Assembly: GCA_022036555.1 (NCBI GenBank)
Contig: CM039129.1
Span: 27,640,553 to 27,704,552 of the forward strand
Direction of reading: 5' to 3'
Origin: Microstegium vimineum
Taxonomy: Eukaryota; Streptophyta; Magnoliopsida; Poales; Poaceae
DNA: 64,000 bases
Positions within the stretch are counted from its first letter, which is position 1. Each line of letters begins with the position of its first letter. A program made the position numbers and the translations under genes. Of the stretch, positions 11,374 to 23,618 are shown piece after piece. A model generated the notes under the pieces. The model did no database searches, had not been told where the DNA came from, and saw nothing but the letters and a program-made list of their open reading frames with translations.

Positions 11374-12566
11374 TAAATATCTGCTACTACTCTCTACTCT
11401 GTACTTCCCTCTACTACTCTATTTCTTTCTTCGACATGATGATGGTTATTTATTGGACATTCTGATTACTTTGTTGCTCGATGATACAAGGCGGTGTAGT
11501 GAGATAATGTGACAGCCAAGTTCTATAGTGTTTGTCATGACTCTCATCAAACCATGGCTCACGTCCATACCTAAGCAATCTATTACTCTGTGCTGATGGT
11601 TGGGTTGGACGTGTCCCATGGTTCCATGATTGTGATGATTTGAGTTTTGTTGTCTAGGAGATTTTGCTACCTATGGTAAGAAGAGTTGTCACATTAGTCG
11701 AGGATCAATGATCACCATAAGCGTTGGAAAGCTGCATTGTGCAGAAACCCGCTATTTTGAGAGCAATTAGTCTACTACTACTCCTAGTCTCTACTACTTG
11801 TACTAGTCTACTACTTCTTTACTTTGACTCCTAGTCTCTACTAGTGTTGTTTATTTGCTTGACTATTGTTCACTACTGTTAACTAATGCCTATAATGATA
11901 ATAACAACCAACAATTGAGGTGGCTGCCTTTGTGCATTTGCCTTTTCCAAGGTTTTATGTGGAAGTTGTGGTTGTCTTTGTCATGTTATGTCATAACTCA
12001 TCATGAGACACATTCGAAAGGGCCGAATCCACCCTTCACTCCTAATGTGGCTTAGGGAGTGAAAGAGGATGTGCTCATGCATGGTAGACATGCATTGAAC
12101 AAACTACTCACCTTATTTTGCTTCCTTTTCAAAAGGCAACCACTAATGATGTTGATGACAAGTAATCTGAGAAGGGGATTCCCATATCTGAGGCATTTGC
12201 AATGATTAAACTTAAAAAATATGCTGAGGCAGCACGATGATGATCAAATCTCCTCCTGATAATAAGCTCATAAACTAGGATGGCTTGTCTTGCAAGCAAC
12301 CAGTTTGGAAGCTATGTGATGACATTGGGGTGGTCTGAGCCAAATTCATAATTTTGTTAATGATTATGTATTTTTCTTTGGACAATTTTCTAATTTTCAT
12401 TGGACAATTTTGTACTTTTCTTCACATTTTGTATCATACACCCAATTTACATGAAAAAGTGTAATGTTTTACTCCAAATGAATACAATTCATGATTCCAA
12501 ATAAATATCCATGTTTTCAGATTCTCATATGTGAATGCAATACTCTCTCTTCTTTATAGTAGATAT
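11374..12566 (+). other. Non-coding stretch upstream of the second CACTA gene
   Basis: AT-rich with some CTA-rich patches (11370-11420, 11770-11850). No open frame shows a domain. It probably contains intron or leader sequence of the gene that starts at 12567. Confidence 0.35.
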
Positions 12567-14829
12567 ATGGCAGACGACCATAGAGGAAAAGAATTGCATG
12601 AGCCAAGCCCGGCCCCAAGTTATAAGGGCTCAGACGACGAGGACTCAGACAAGTCCGCCTCAGACGGCGAGGGCTCGTTTCACAAGTCCGCCTCAGACGG
12701 TGATGGCTTGTTACACAAGTCCGCCTCAGACGACGAGAGCGTCGAGTATGAGGAGGAGGTATTTACACCGAGGGCCCCGAAGAAAGTAGCCATAGAGTTA
12801 GAACTTGATCTAGACTAGGAGCCAGAAGAAGAGCCAGAAGAAGAAACGGGGCCCTCAACTCGAGCATCTAATAACACCCCAGGACGACACATATGAGATG
12901 ACGAGCAACGCGTAAGTATATAATTAGCTTACACAACGTTGATTCGCCATGTGTAAGTATACAACTAATGCATGCTCATATATACTCTCGACAGTTACCT
13001 ACGGTGCCTTTGTCTTTGGAGTTCCCCGACGATGAAGAAGAGGGGCATGCATCGGGTCCCACCCCGAGCACTTCAACTGCAACTAGAGGTGCCAACAAAG
13101 GCAACAAGTCTAACATGAAGAGGGGCCAACATGGGAGGCACCAGTTAACCAAGAAGGTGCATGTCATTGAGCATATAGGGTAACATGGAGAGCCCTTGGC
13201 GCCACAGTCAATCATCGGCACCTTCAACAACCAATGCTCGTGTATAGTCAGGGAGCATGTGGCGATCACATACTTCAACTAGAAGATGGTGCCGAATGAA
13301 CTCAGGTACAAAGTATGGACTGAGATCAAGAAATATTTCTAGTACCCACCAGACCAATTCAATGAGGAAAGATGCAGGGGGCATGCGCTGTTTATTGCAA
13401 GCAAATCCCTTCGCACCCTCCGGGCTACACTGAATAAGAAGTATGTGAAGACCGGGAAGACACCCTTCGCGGACTACACCTTCATTAAGAAACACGTCTG
13501 GGATGAGTATCTCGAGAAGATGACCACTGACGAAGCAAAGTCCAAGAGCCAGAAGTTCTCGGAGCTTACAAATAAGAACGAGCTCTCGCACCACCTAGGC
13601 ATGACCGGGTATGCCGGTACGTGGCTGAGTTGGCGCCAGGAATAAAGGGACGCAGAAGCGGCCAGGCAGAGTTATCCATTACAAGGCGTTGACGAGAGGT
13701 CACGCGATTACTTCTATGATCATCGGTAGAAGAAGCTGAAGGAGGGAAAGACCAAGTACAATGAGCCACAGACCGAGGAGGAAGAGAAGGCTTTGCTCGT
13801 AGTCAAGGCTGCAAAGGAACGCGGGGAGTTCGTACCTCGCAGGGACCACGACGAGCTCACCGAGGCGCTGGGAAACCCCGAGCACCATGGCCGCGTCTGG
13901 GGTGTTTCCTTGAGGCAGAGCTGGAAGAATGTGGGGTCGTGGCAGTCCGATGCCTCCTCATACCACACGAGGCAAGGATACAAGGAAGGTTTATCCCAGG
14001 CCGGCAAGGAAGCCGCGATGAAGGAAATAATCATGGGGTCCATACAAGATGCTTTCACGAGCACCGACCCCAAGATGGTGGAGCTGAGGACACAGATGTT
14101 TCGCCAGGCTGGCATGATGCCACAATAGGGTGAAGGTACCTCAGCACCCCAAAGGCATCCGGTCGATGAGATCGTGAAGACCTTATACGTCCACCTCTTG
14201 GTGTCGTTTGGCAAAGCGGGAAGGAAGAAGAGGGTGGTGGAGGGCTCGGTAGACCCGCCCAACCCTGAAGACAGGTTTCTAGGCAAGCCCATCCCGCCCG
14301 AGTATGCCAAGGTCATAGTGGCGTGGACGGACGATCACCACAAGGATGATGAGCTTGATTTCATCACTGAAGAGGGAGGCAGGACCCTCGCAAGTGCTAT
14401 GGGCACTTATGTGCTATGGAACAAGGATGACCTTCACTTCCCTCCAGATCCACCATCGCCAAACAGCTCACAGCGGTCACCAAATCCCCCAGGTGGCAGC
14501 CCAGGTGACAATGACAACGACGACGGTGCTGGTGGCCACTAAAGCCCAAGTATCCCATCATGTAGCCCACGTCCAGACATGAACAACCCACATGGACGAA
14601 CTGGAGATGAACAAACGGGCCACCAAACACCGCCTCAATGCCAGAAAAATGTGGAGTGTCCACCACCGCCGAAGAAGCCAGAAGAAGAGGGGGACAAACC
14701 GCCCATCTCACCGAGGTCGAATGGGCGGTGTGGAACACCACAGAAAAGAACCAGTACACAACTACGTTCCAAAGGTGCAAATGGCAACCAAACATCACAA
14801 GCAGAATATGTGTGCACATATATATGATA
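12567..14829 (+). pseudogene. Second CACTA gene, N-terminal part (Transposase_24-like), stop-ridden
   Basis: Start chosen at 12567 (MADDHRGKELHEP). Exon 1 (12567-11/12911) encodes an acidic region with three tandem KSASDGEG-type repeats; a GTAAGT donor follows at 12912, and exon 2 starts after CTCGACAG at 12995. Exon 2 keeps one frame to about 14829 and contains a region like the plant Ptta/En/Spm transposase domain (KKHVWDEYLEKM, FSELTNKNELSHHLGMTGY, ALGNPEHHGRVWGVS) and a Pro/Ser-rich tail. In-frame stops: TAG at 12816, 13280, 13340, 13727, 14126; TGA at 12894; TAA at 13181, 13643, 14540. All nine fit one C-to-T change from CAG, CGA or CAA, and exon 2 has no frameshift in about 1.8 kb. It continues into the protease-like exons at 14855 onward. 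The role in transposition is inferred only from its position in the element. Confidence 0.65.
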
Positions 14830-14854
14830 CTAACACACCTCTTCTTGTCTCAAT

Positions 14855-16236
14855 AATAGAGAGCAAAGCTCGCCTGACATTTGGCCTCTGAGTCCAGATT
14901 GCCCTGCTAACTTTGAGAATGGCAAGTTCATGGTGCCGTTAGGGCAGCTTGTTGAGGAACCGTGGGAGATTAGAAGGTTCCATCGCTGGTATATGCATGC
15001 TTCGAGGTTAGGCATGGCGGAGTTTGTTCAGAGGGTACCCAAGGAGTACTTCCTCTTGAATGAGGACGCCTATTTGTCAATTGTCTTCCACAACATGCAT
15101 AGAATGTTGCGGCGCAAAGACCTCGATGTCGCCCAAGTCACCCTATTTTCCATGTAAGATATTGCACCTCTACATCTCTATAGTTAAGTAAGTTCATTAC
15201 ATACGATCGAAGTAAGAGTATGCAATGTTGACACTGCTGCTTGAAGGATGCAATCATATGTAAGAAAGGAGTTGTCGCATAAGGTTATTTACCTATCTCC
15301 AATGCATATTACGGAGAGGGTCATCATTGGACACAGGCTAATGGACACGCATCCGAAGTTGGCGAGCTTGACTGGGATGGAGCGAGTGGAGGCCACAGCT
15401 TTGATGCGAGGCGAGATCAAGTTCAGGAAAGGATACTACATCCTCAAAGCCATGAAGCAGCTCAAGGGAGAAGGGTGTATCCTTGCCGCTCACCAGCTTG
15501 GGTAAGTCCAAATGATGCATGCATGCATGTTGGCTTCACCATGTTTCATATTATCTTAGATCCATATTGTTTGAATGGTGCAGCACGGGCGACGCAAGGC
15601 ATTGGATTGTATTCATAATCTATCCTCAGGATGGAATGGCTTGCATATTGGACTCCATGCGGAACACGCACATGCGAGGCTATAGGCATTTTGAAGGATG
15701 TATGCGATAGTATGTGACTACACATATTTTTTTAAGCAAAAGTATATGATTGTATCTGATGTTTGACACTAGTGGCATGCACATTCAGTGCTTATAGCAT
15801 GTACGTGGAAGACCCCTCCTGCGTTGACCATAGGTCTTATAAGGTGAAGGAGTGGGGCACCAAACTCAGGCTGAAGCGAGAATTCCCGGTAATACGACTT
15901 GTACTACTGCTATCCTACTAACTACCACTACTACAACCCTACTACTACTTACTGTTACATATGTATATCTTACATGCAGTGTGCCAAGTAACCTGAAGGC
16001 TCATTCTTGTGTGGATACTATGCTTGTGAGTACCTCAAGAGATGCCCAAAATTTAGCCAAAGCTGGCGGTAGCTCAAGAAAGGTACGAAATGGTGGCAGG
16101 GAGGAACCGTGAATCAAAAGACCAACACTCGCACAATAGCCGACATTTGTAAGTTTGTCACCGATGAATGTGCTGAAATTAGTGGGAAATTCTTCTACAC
16201 GGGCAACGTGCTAGCGGCATTACCTCAGTATCGTCC
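14855..16236 (+). pseudogene. ULP1-like cysteine protease domain of the second CACTA gene, cut by copia
   Basis: Several short exons with clear C48 (ULP1/SUMO-protease-like) features. 14868-15154 encodes FMVPLGQLVEEPWEIRRFHRW; 15248-15505 encodes YLSPMHITERVI and a helical region; 15590-15708 has the histidine block RHWIVFIIYP (His codon 15600) and the aspartate LDSM (15651); the cysteine block GSFLCGYYACEYL has its Cys codon at 16010. The glutamine expected just upstream of the Cys is a TAA stop at 15989, and another stop (TAG) is at 16070. Such domains occur in several plant CACTA and MULE families, apparently captured from host ULP1 genes. The frame runs to 16236, where the copia LTR starts, and resumes at 41939. 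Inactive as it stands. Confidence 0.7.
16232..16236. repeat. Target-site duplication CGTCC, left side of copia
   Basis: CGTCC precedes the 5' LTR; CGTGC (41934-41938) follows the 3' LTR. Four of five bases agree, the expected five-base duplication with one later change. Confidence 0.6.
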
Positions 16237-17035
16237 TGAAGAATCATGGACCCTTGTGTTTAGGCGATTAACGACAATGTTAGGTCACTATGAGTAACGT
16301 GTGTTTTGCAGAGGCAAAGTCATTAGAGTTAGGTCATAAGTGATGCTTATTGAATGGGCTTAATGGATATTCATGCCCCCAAGATGGAAATCGTTTCGGT
16401 TTTAAAGGATGGTGATTCAAGGTGAAGACTAGGCTAGCTCTTAGTGCCATGAGGTGTGAGAAGGGCACTAAGTATAGACTAAGGATTTGTTTTTCCTTTG
16501 ACCGTACTATTAAGGGGGGTATGAGGTTAGTAGCTTGACCTAGGAGAGTTTGGGAATGTTGGTGTATGCACACTTGTCACAACTAGTCCTAGAGACCCTG
16601 CTAATAGCCCTTGAGTTGGTAGGAGCAAAACCCCTAGAAAAGACTTAGTGAAAAGAGTTGAAACAGGGGGAGAAAAAGGCTCCGGACCAGTCTACCTAGG
16701 AGGCATCGGACCAAGGAGAGTGCTCCGACGATCCCTATCTTAGGCAAGTTTCAGAGGGATAGCTCCGGACCACCTGTCCTAGAGAGCTCCGGACCATAGA
16801 CGAGTGGTCCGGAGGTCCCTGCCAGAGGAAGTAAGCCTCAGAAGAGGCTCCGGACTAGTCCGACGGTGTGGTCGTCCTCTAGTCCAACGCTTCGAGTAAG
16901 AAATCTTTGGGAGTACAGTAAGCACCCTAGCTCCGGACCTCTACGTCGGACCAGGGCACCGGACTAAGGCTAGTGGTCCGGTGGTGCCGAGCTCAGCTGG
17001 ATCTTGGAGTCCAGTGAGCACCCTGGCTCCGGGCC

Positions 17036-18977
17036 TGATGAAGGACCAAGAATGGCGACCAGAGGGGGGGTGAATGGGAGCCTCAAATTTCTCTCGAAAT
17101 GTTCGGGCCACTCTTCCCAAAAGCCAAACCCAGACGAAAATGGAGAAAAGAGAGCTCACCGGCAGTGGAGGAAAATCACCAGAAACCCCAAAACACAGGT
17201 TCTCAAACCCTAAGGGAAAGAGGCAAGAACCTAGGCAAAACGGGCGAAAACAGCAACTGTCGGACTACCCTGTCAAGACCACCGGACCAATGGAAGTGGT
17301 CCGGTGCCTTTGGTACGGTGCACAGCGAAGCACCACCGGACTAGTCTGATGCCCACTTTGGAAAGTCCAGAGCTCACCCCAAAAACATGCAGTAAGCGCC
17401 TAGGCTCCGGACACCTAGTCCGACGCTTACCGTCGGACTATAGGAAGTGGTCCGGTGCACACACTCGCCACAGAGCAAAAACCATAGCAAGCACCCTACC
17501 TTCGGACACCTCGTCCGACGCTCAACGTCGGACTAACGGGCTTGGTCCGACACGTGAGTGAAACCCTCAGCAGAGCCACTGGATTACTTGCAATGGTCCG
17601 GTGCTCACAGGCAGTTTGGTCCGACGCCCACAGACAGAAAACTGTTCCACGCGAAAACAAACTTCTCTCCGCCAAATCTTCCCAAAACTCAACTAAATGA
17701 TCACCAACTGCAACCAAACTTTGTAGGCATGATCCTAGTGCAGTTGGGGAGCTATCCCGAAGAAATCATCGCTCAATTTGAAGAGGATAAACGGGAACAC
17801 TCGGATTTGGGGGAGAAGAGAGCAAAACGAAGAACGCCACAAAGAAATCGCTTGATCTACGCACTCGTGAGGTTTCAGGAGAATTTCTTCGATGCAAAGA
17901 AGCTCCTCACGATTGCAAACAACTTGGTTCAAGCAGTTTTTTGCAAAGATACTCTCAACAAAGAGAAATCATCTCGGGAAAAAGAGAGAGCAAAAGAAAA
18001 ACAGGAAGAACACAAGCAAACCGGGGACACAATCATGAAATAGAAGCCACCATGGCTTACGGAGGTTACGGCCTCCGATTCCTCGCAACAATCACAAGTT
18101 CTTACACCGGTGACATGGTGGATCTCAAGCAAGAAGAAGCTAGGGAAGGGAAAACCTAGGAATAGGTGGGAGAAAGAGTAATGCAAGAGATAAGGATGAG
18201 GATACCCCTTCATCCTCTATTTAATGAGGCTTTGGCTATTTCCCAAAGACCCCCCTAGATACATTGAGTGAACTACCTAGCCTAAGCATTGCAGTCCAAG
18301 CTCTGGAAAATATCTCCCGCATTTTGAATGGATGGCCCCGCTTCCTGCTGGGAGTTGTCGTCGCCTCGACGCAACCTCCAGGATTCCGCCACCATCCATC
18401 CCCGCTTCCTCGCAAGCTCCGCCTAGGTTTTGAGGCCCAAACCCAGGAAACCCGCCACCGGTAGCTTTGGGCTCAACTACCGAACCCCGAGTTTTGCGGC
18501 CCAAACCTGGAAACCAACGCAGGTGGTTTTGAGGCCCAAACCACCAAACCACTCGACGCAAGCCACCTTGTCTTCGCTCAGTCAGACTCTGAGTCCCCTG
18601 AGCCTCCGCTCGACTCGCGCGTCAACCGTCTTGACTTGGTCAACTCGGTCTACCTCCATGTCTTCTCGCACTCGCCAGTGGCAAGTACTAGCCACCACAG
18701 CTAGTCCGCCGGCGCCCATGGTCCCTCAGTCCGAGCCCCGCTTCCGCCCTTCACCGCTCTCAGTCCATCGGCACGGCAAGCCTCTACTCCACCTTCTCCA
18801 CGCCATTGACCACTGTCACTAGGCATAACACCTGCACACCACAAGCCGATAGACAGGCACACATTTGCTTTCGCAAAGGGTTAGGGTAAGCCACTCAAAC
18901 TAAAACACTCAAGTGTTGGTCAATCACTCATCATCAAAGCTGAACATACATGGGTACTTATCCACCATGTGTTCGCA
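17036..18977 (-). mobile_element. LTR-like insert in reverse orientation inside the copia 5' LTR
   Basis: The 3' LTR reads straight through this point (GGCTCCGGACCTGAGCG near 41030) while the 5' LTR is interrupted. The insert starts TGATGAAGGACC and ends GTTCGCA. Its left end, read on the minus strand, finishes with a C-run and TGG-type sequence much like the 3' end of a copia LTR, and it contains CCGGACCA-type words and repeated TTTTGAGGCCCAAACC phrases. I take it as a solo LTR of a related copia in reverse. The target duplication is not clean (only CC or CCT shared), so the ends may be off by a few bases. Confidence 0.5.
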
Positions 18978-19164
18978 CCTGAGCGTCGGACCAGGGCATC
19001 GGACCATAGCGAGGGGTCCGACGGTGCCTGCTTTCCAGCGAAGTTTGAATTGCTAGTAAGCTCCGGACCAGTCGCTATGGTCCGGTTGTGTGTGCTCCGG
19101 ACTAGTCCGGTGCCTTCGCAGAAAGTGGAAAAAGCAGGAAACGACTAGTTTTGAAGGTGGGGAC

Positions 19165-19172
19165 TATTTATA
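19165..19172 (+). promoter_or_regulatory. TATA-like box of the copia 5' LTR
   Basis: TATTTATA within GGGACTATTTATAGTTGCCC, conserved at 41220-41227 in the 3' LTR. It lies about 700 bases before the LTR end, a reasonable transcription start position. Confidence 0.5.
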
Positions 19173-19879
19173 GTTGCCCTCTTCGTCCTTGAGAGCTCTC
19201 TTGGCCATTGTTTCACCTGAGGAACCTTTGAGAGACTTCTTGGAGAGCCAAGTGCCTAGTGAGGGAGAGATTTGAGAAAGTTCATCTTATTCTTCCCTCC
19301 GAGGGTGACTAGGAGTAACTTGTGTGCATCCATCCACCTTCCTAGCCTTGAGTTGGTCAAGTGAAGGTCTTGTGCTTGTTACTCTTGGTGTTCGACAACA
19401 CCTAGACGGTTTGGTGGTGTTCGGAGGAAGTGATCGCCGGAAGATTGTCGGCAGCTCTTCTCCAAGCTTCTATGATCGGTTGTGGGCGATTCACCGAGCC
19501 GGAGTAGCAAAGGATCAGCCCGTAGAGAGCACTCTACCCTTGCGTGGGTGGAGGGGGAGCTATACCTTGCGAGGTGCTCCAACGAGGACTAAGGGGGTGT
19601 GTCGACACCTCGATACCTCGGGAAAACATCGCGTGTCACCAATTCTCTATCCTTAGCTCTTTACATTTTGCATTACCTTTCCGTTGTGTTCTTTCAATTC
19701 CTACTAGAATTGCTTAGGTTGTCTTTCCTTTCATTGGCTTGCTATTGCTTTCTAGTTAGGATACACATTGCGGTAGGCACTAGGGGGTGATTGGCATCAC
19801 TAGGTTTTAATATTGCTTTAGAAATTTAAAAGAAGCCCAATTCACCGCCCCCCCTCTTGGGCATCTAGATCCTTTCAAT

Positions 19880-19896
19880 TGGTATCAGAGCTAGGT
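19880..19896 (+). other. Copia primer-binding site (initiator tRNA-Met)
   Basis: TGGTATCAGAGCTAGGTT begins two bases after the LTR end. TGGTATCAGAGC complements the 3' end of plant initiator tRNA-Met and is the standard copia primer site. Confidence 0.9.
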
Positions 19897-19930
19897 TGCT
19901 CTCAAATTAGGCTTTACCGCCTAGAGAAAG

Positions 19931-21229
19931 ATGTCCCATGGGGATGGACCGCCACCCATGTTTGATGGGGATGATTTTCTGTATTGGAAAGTGCAGATGG
20001 AGGCCTACCTTAAGGCCGTGGATATCCGTGTGCACAAAGTCGCTACCATAGTTGGCACCGTGTTCGCCGAGGATCCCTTCTTTGAGAAGAACAATGCCAA
20101 GGCAAAGAATATTCTTTTCCGTGGCATTGGCAAGGATGTGTTCAATCGTGTGCGGAATTGCAAAACCGCAAACGACGTTTGGACTAACATTTGTGCGCTA
20201 CATGAAGGGACCAAGTGTGAGCGTGAGGAACACTACCATTTGGTCTTGGCTAAGTTGAACTCCTTTACTATGCTTACTCATGAGAATACTAATGAGATGT
20301 ACTCATGTCTTAATATTCTTGTAGATGAGTTGAATGGATTTGGGCTCAACCAAATAGCGTCGGCTGATGTGGTACGCAAGATCTTGTGTGTCTTGCCAAT
20401 TGAGAAGTATAGTCACATCGTCACGGTGCTTCACCAAGGAGACCTCTCCGCCACTACACCAACTCAAGTCTTGGGCAAGATCAATGCTTATGAGATGTAC
20501 ATGAAGATTGGTGATGGTAGCTCTTCATCCTCTTCCAAGAAGAAGGAGAAGGAGGAGAAGAAAGACTTGGCTCTCAAGGCATCCTCCAAGGAGAAGTGCA
20601 AGATTCAATATGTTATTGAGAGCGCAAGTGAAGAAGAGGATGATGAAGACAACATCGCACTCATGGTGAGGAAGACCACCAAGATGTTGAAGAGGCTTAA
20701 CAAGAGTGGAGTCAACTTTGACTCAAAGAAGAAGAAATTCTTCACAAGCACCTCAAGGAAGCCAATCTCCCAAATGAAGTGCTACAATTGTGGCAATCTT
20801 GGTCACCTAGCTCATTCTTGCCCCGAAGAGAAGAAAGACAAGTTTAAGAACTTCAAGAACAAGAACAAGTTCAAGAAGTACAAGGGTGGCAATGATGACT
20901 CTAGTGATGATGACAAGAAGCAAGACAAGCCATACAAGAAGAAGAAGAACTTCAACTTTCACAAGGTGAAGAAAGATGGCAAGGCTTACATTGTGGGTGA
21001 TTGGCTCACCGACATTGAGGACTCTAGTGCCTCCTCCGATGATGAGAGTGAAGATGAGAAGGTGGCCGCTTTAGTCATTGGTTCTTCCCTTCCACCGCCA
21101 CCTCTTCCTTCATCACCGGGCTCATCCTCTACACACCTATGCCTCATGGCTAAAGGTGACAAGAAGGTAAAAATAGAGGATGATGATGATAGTGGTGACT
21201 CTAGTGGTAATGATAGTGACGATGAATAA
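19931..21229 (+). CDS. Copia Gag, ended by an in-frame stop
   Basis: Nucleocapsid/capsid protein of the copia element. Starts MSHGDGPPPMFDGDDFLYWK, 36 bases after the primer site. The N-terminal 190 residues are the UBN2-type gag domain (YWKVQMEAYL, VWTNICALHEGT, ILCVLPIEKYSHIV). A zinc knuckle CYNCGNLGHLAHSC (CX2CX4HX4C) lies at about residue 284, followed by Lys-rich then Asp/Ser-rich stretches. The frame stops at TAA 21227-21229 but continues open in the same frame to 22141, so the natural polyprotein is longer and this stop is a lesion (or, less likely, a readthrough point). Confidence 0.85.
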   Translation: MSHGDGPPPMFDGDDFLYWKVQMEAYLKAVDIRVHKVATIVGTVFAEDPFFEKNNAKAKNILFRGIGKDVFNRVRNCKTANDVWTNICALHEGTKCEREEHYHLVLAKLNSFTMLTHENTNEMYSCLNILVDELNGFGLNQIASADVVRKILCVLPIEKYSHIVTVLHQGDLSATTPTQVLGKINAYEMYMKIGDGSSSSSSKKKEKEEKKDLALKASSKEKCKIQYVIESASEEEDDEDNIALMVRKTTKMLKRLNKSGVNFDSKKKKFFTSTSRKPISQMKCYNCGNLGHLAHSCPEEKKDKFKNFKNKNKFKKYKGGNDDSSDDDKKQDKPYKKKKNFNFHKVKKDGKAYIVGDWLTDIEDSSASSDDESEDEKVAALVIGSSLPPPPLPSSPGSSSTHLCLMAKGDKKVKIEDDDDSGDSSGNDSDDE

Positions 21230-22257
21230 GCACCTTCCTATGATGAGCTAATTAAAATTTGCAACAAGTACGCTAGCATCATAAGGAAGTATAAAGGTAA
21301 AAATGACAAGCTACTTGAGATCAAAGGAAACTTGCATGATAAGCTTGACACCTTGACTAGTGTTAATGATGATTTGAAGCTTGAGATTAATTCTCTCACA
21401 TCTAGCACTAGGGAGCTCAAAGACTCTCTTAAGCAAGCTAATGAGAAACATGATAAGCTTGAGAGGTCAACACAAGAGCTTCACACAAGGTATAACTTGC
21501 TAAAAGATGACTACCAAAATGTGAAGCAAGAACATGGCACACTAGTGGTAGCAAATGAATTGCTTAATCAAGATCTTGCTAGACATGTTGCTACTGACCC
21601 GTGTGCTAAGTGTGATAGTGCTACCTCTTGTGATATCTTGATTGATGATGTGGCTCTTGAGCAAAGTGCTAAGTGCAAGGGCAAGAGAGTTGTAGAAGCC
21701 GACAAGTATGATGACTATGTCAAGATGAGAGAAGAGAACTCAAAGCTCAAGGAAGAGTTAATCACTCTCAAGTCTAACAAGCCTATTGTCATCAAGCCGG
21801 CTCAAGAAGAAGACAAGGATGATATTACCTTGATCACATCTCTAAGAGAAGAAATTGCCAAGCTCAAGAGTGACAAGACCAAGCTTACAAGTGGCTTCGA
21901 GAAGTTCACCAAGGGTCACAACCTTCAAAGTGAGCTTTTGATGAGCACCGTCATAAAGAATGACAAGACCGCATTGGGTACTCAAAGCCCAAGCCAAGAA
22001 GATGCTTTGAGTGTGGTCAAGTGGGTCATTTCGCTTATGATTGCAAGACTCAACTACCCAAGACCTTGCCCAAGCACACAAGGCCATTTGCTCAAGATGC
22101 TCACTATGTCATCGAGAAGGACCACAAGGGTAGACCACTAGTAGTATTCCTTGGTCCACCAATGAAGAACAAGCCAAGAGTTCTTTGGGTTGCAAAGGAA
22201 ATGGTTACCAAGGCAATGGGGCCCCACTTTGAGTGGGTTCCCAAACAACAAGCTTAA
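21230..22257 (+). pseudogene. Copia Gag C-terminal coiled-coil region and second zinc knuckle
   Basis: Continuation of the gag-pol frame after the stop at 21227. 21300-21950 encodes a long charged helix with heptad character (NDDLKLEINSLTSSTRELKD, HDKLERSTQELHTRYNLL, SLREEIAKLKSDKTKL), typical for SIRE-clade polyproteins. A second CCHC knuckle (CFECGQVGHFAYDC) is present at about 22003-22044 but in the next frame, so a small indel lies near 21970-22000. The downstream frame runs to 22257 (FEWVPKQQA). Confidence 0.7.
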
Positions 22258-22278
22258 CTCCAAGTTGCTTGTGTGTAG

Positions 22279-22601
22279 GTGAACTACAAGACCGGTGGAA
22301 GTCATTGGGTGATTGATAGCGGTTGCACTCAACATATGACCGGTGACTCCCGGATGTTCACTACACTTGATGAAGAATGTGAAGGGCAAGACAAGATTAC
22401 CCTTGGGGACAATTCAAAAGCTAAAGTTCAAGGTCTAGGCAAAGTGGCAATCTCCAATGATCAATCAATATCAAATATCTTGCTAGTACAATCTCTAAGC
22501 TTCAACTTGCTTTCCGTGGGTCAACTTTGTGATCTTGGATTCCATTGTCTCTTCACTCCAACCGAGGTGATTGTGACCAAGATTGAAGATTCATCAATGA
22601 T
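22279..22601 (+). pseudogene. Copia protease, interrupted by inner CACTA
   Basis: Aspartic protease of the copia polyprotein. The active site is WVIDSGCTQHMTGD (D-S-G), followed by ITLGDNSKAKVQGLGKV and the ISNILLVQSLSFNLLSVGQL flap/core region. The frame reaches FTPTEVIVTKIEDSSMI at 22601 and is broken by the CACTA insertion. The next copia codons are at 30784 (FKGFRHNNLYLV), in register when the insert is left out. Confidence 0.85.
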
Positions 22602-22609
22602 CACTACAA

Positions 22610-23180
22610 GACTCGCACAATATTGCCACACTACCCTCCGTGCAACGCCTGTAAATCTGTGGTAAAATGGGGATGTTCTGCAACATTGGTCCAAATCGTG
22701 GCAATATGTTATCCCTATAGCAACCCTTTTTTATAAACCATGGCCATAGGTTTGCACGTTTTCCATGATTACATTTCGTGGCATTAATCTTGATTAGCGT
22801 TGCAACTATTTAGTGCTCTTGCAACATAAAGTACATGGTTGCTATTCGTTCATTGTATTTCCACAGTCTTGGTGGGTTGCAAGGTTGCTCACGACCATTG
22901 CAATTAAGGTGTTGGTTATTGCAACTGAATAATACAACTGTGGCAATATAAACCTAGAATTGCCACACATTTGGTACGTTGTAAGAAGTTCTTAGGACCA
23001 TTGCAATTAGGGTGTTGGTTATTGCAACTGATTAATAAAACTGATGCAATATAAAGCTTGAATTGCCACACATTTGGTATGTTGCCATAGATAGTTGTTA
23101 ATTGCAACATGAGTGTTATAGGCGAGGCAAAAGTGTGTACTATTGCCAAAGATGTGTTTCGTTGCAAATAAATCTCGGTT
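22610..23180. repeat. Left subterminal array of inner CACTA
   Basis: Repeated TTGCAAC, GTTGCAA and TTGCCACAC words in both orientations, including two copies of a segment of about 90 bases (GTGTTGGTTATTGCAACTGA at 22910 and 23010). These are the probable binding sites for this family's TNPA-like protein. Confidence 0.75.
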
Positions 23181-23618
23181 GTCATTGTGATATACTACTA
23201 TAGGAAACGTAATATATTTGGCCTCTTTAATTGGGTAAATAGAAAACTAAGAGCCAGGCCCATCATCAATCCTCCGCGTCCCCCTGCAGAACTTCATCCA
23301 ATCCGTTCTGGCTTCGTCGACGGCGGTTCCTCTTGCGGCTTGACGTGTGCGACTCCATCGATCGATCTAGACACATCGATCAGCGGCCGGCGAAGAGAAA
23401 GAACATCGCCACTGCTTCGCCAGTGGACGACGTATGCCGGTTATCGACGTGCGCGGCAACAAAAATTAGGTATGCGTGTGCATGGCCAATCTGTGACATC
23501 GTCTTTGGTATGTAATCTTAGATTATATTTGTGTACATATCGGTGATGATGAGTTGTACTTATATATGCATGCATACGTTTTGCAGTTTTTTGCCAGGAG
23601 GAGATCGAGCACAAGATA

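Larger units (their letters stand above)
16237..19877 (+). repeat. Copia 5' LTR, enlarged by an insertion and a local duplication
   Basis: 3.6 kb against 1.6 kb for the 3' LTR. The excess is an insert of about 1.94 kb (17036-18977) plus an extra tandem unit of about 100 bases at 16915-17025 that repeats the AGTCCAGTGAGCACCCTGGC segment. LTR sequence before and after these is clearly the same as the 3' LTR; I count about six differences in the first 160 bases, so the insertion is not recent. A TATTTATA box lies at 19165-19172. Confidence 0.85.
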
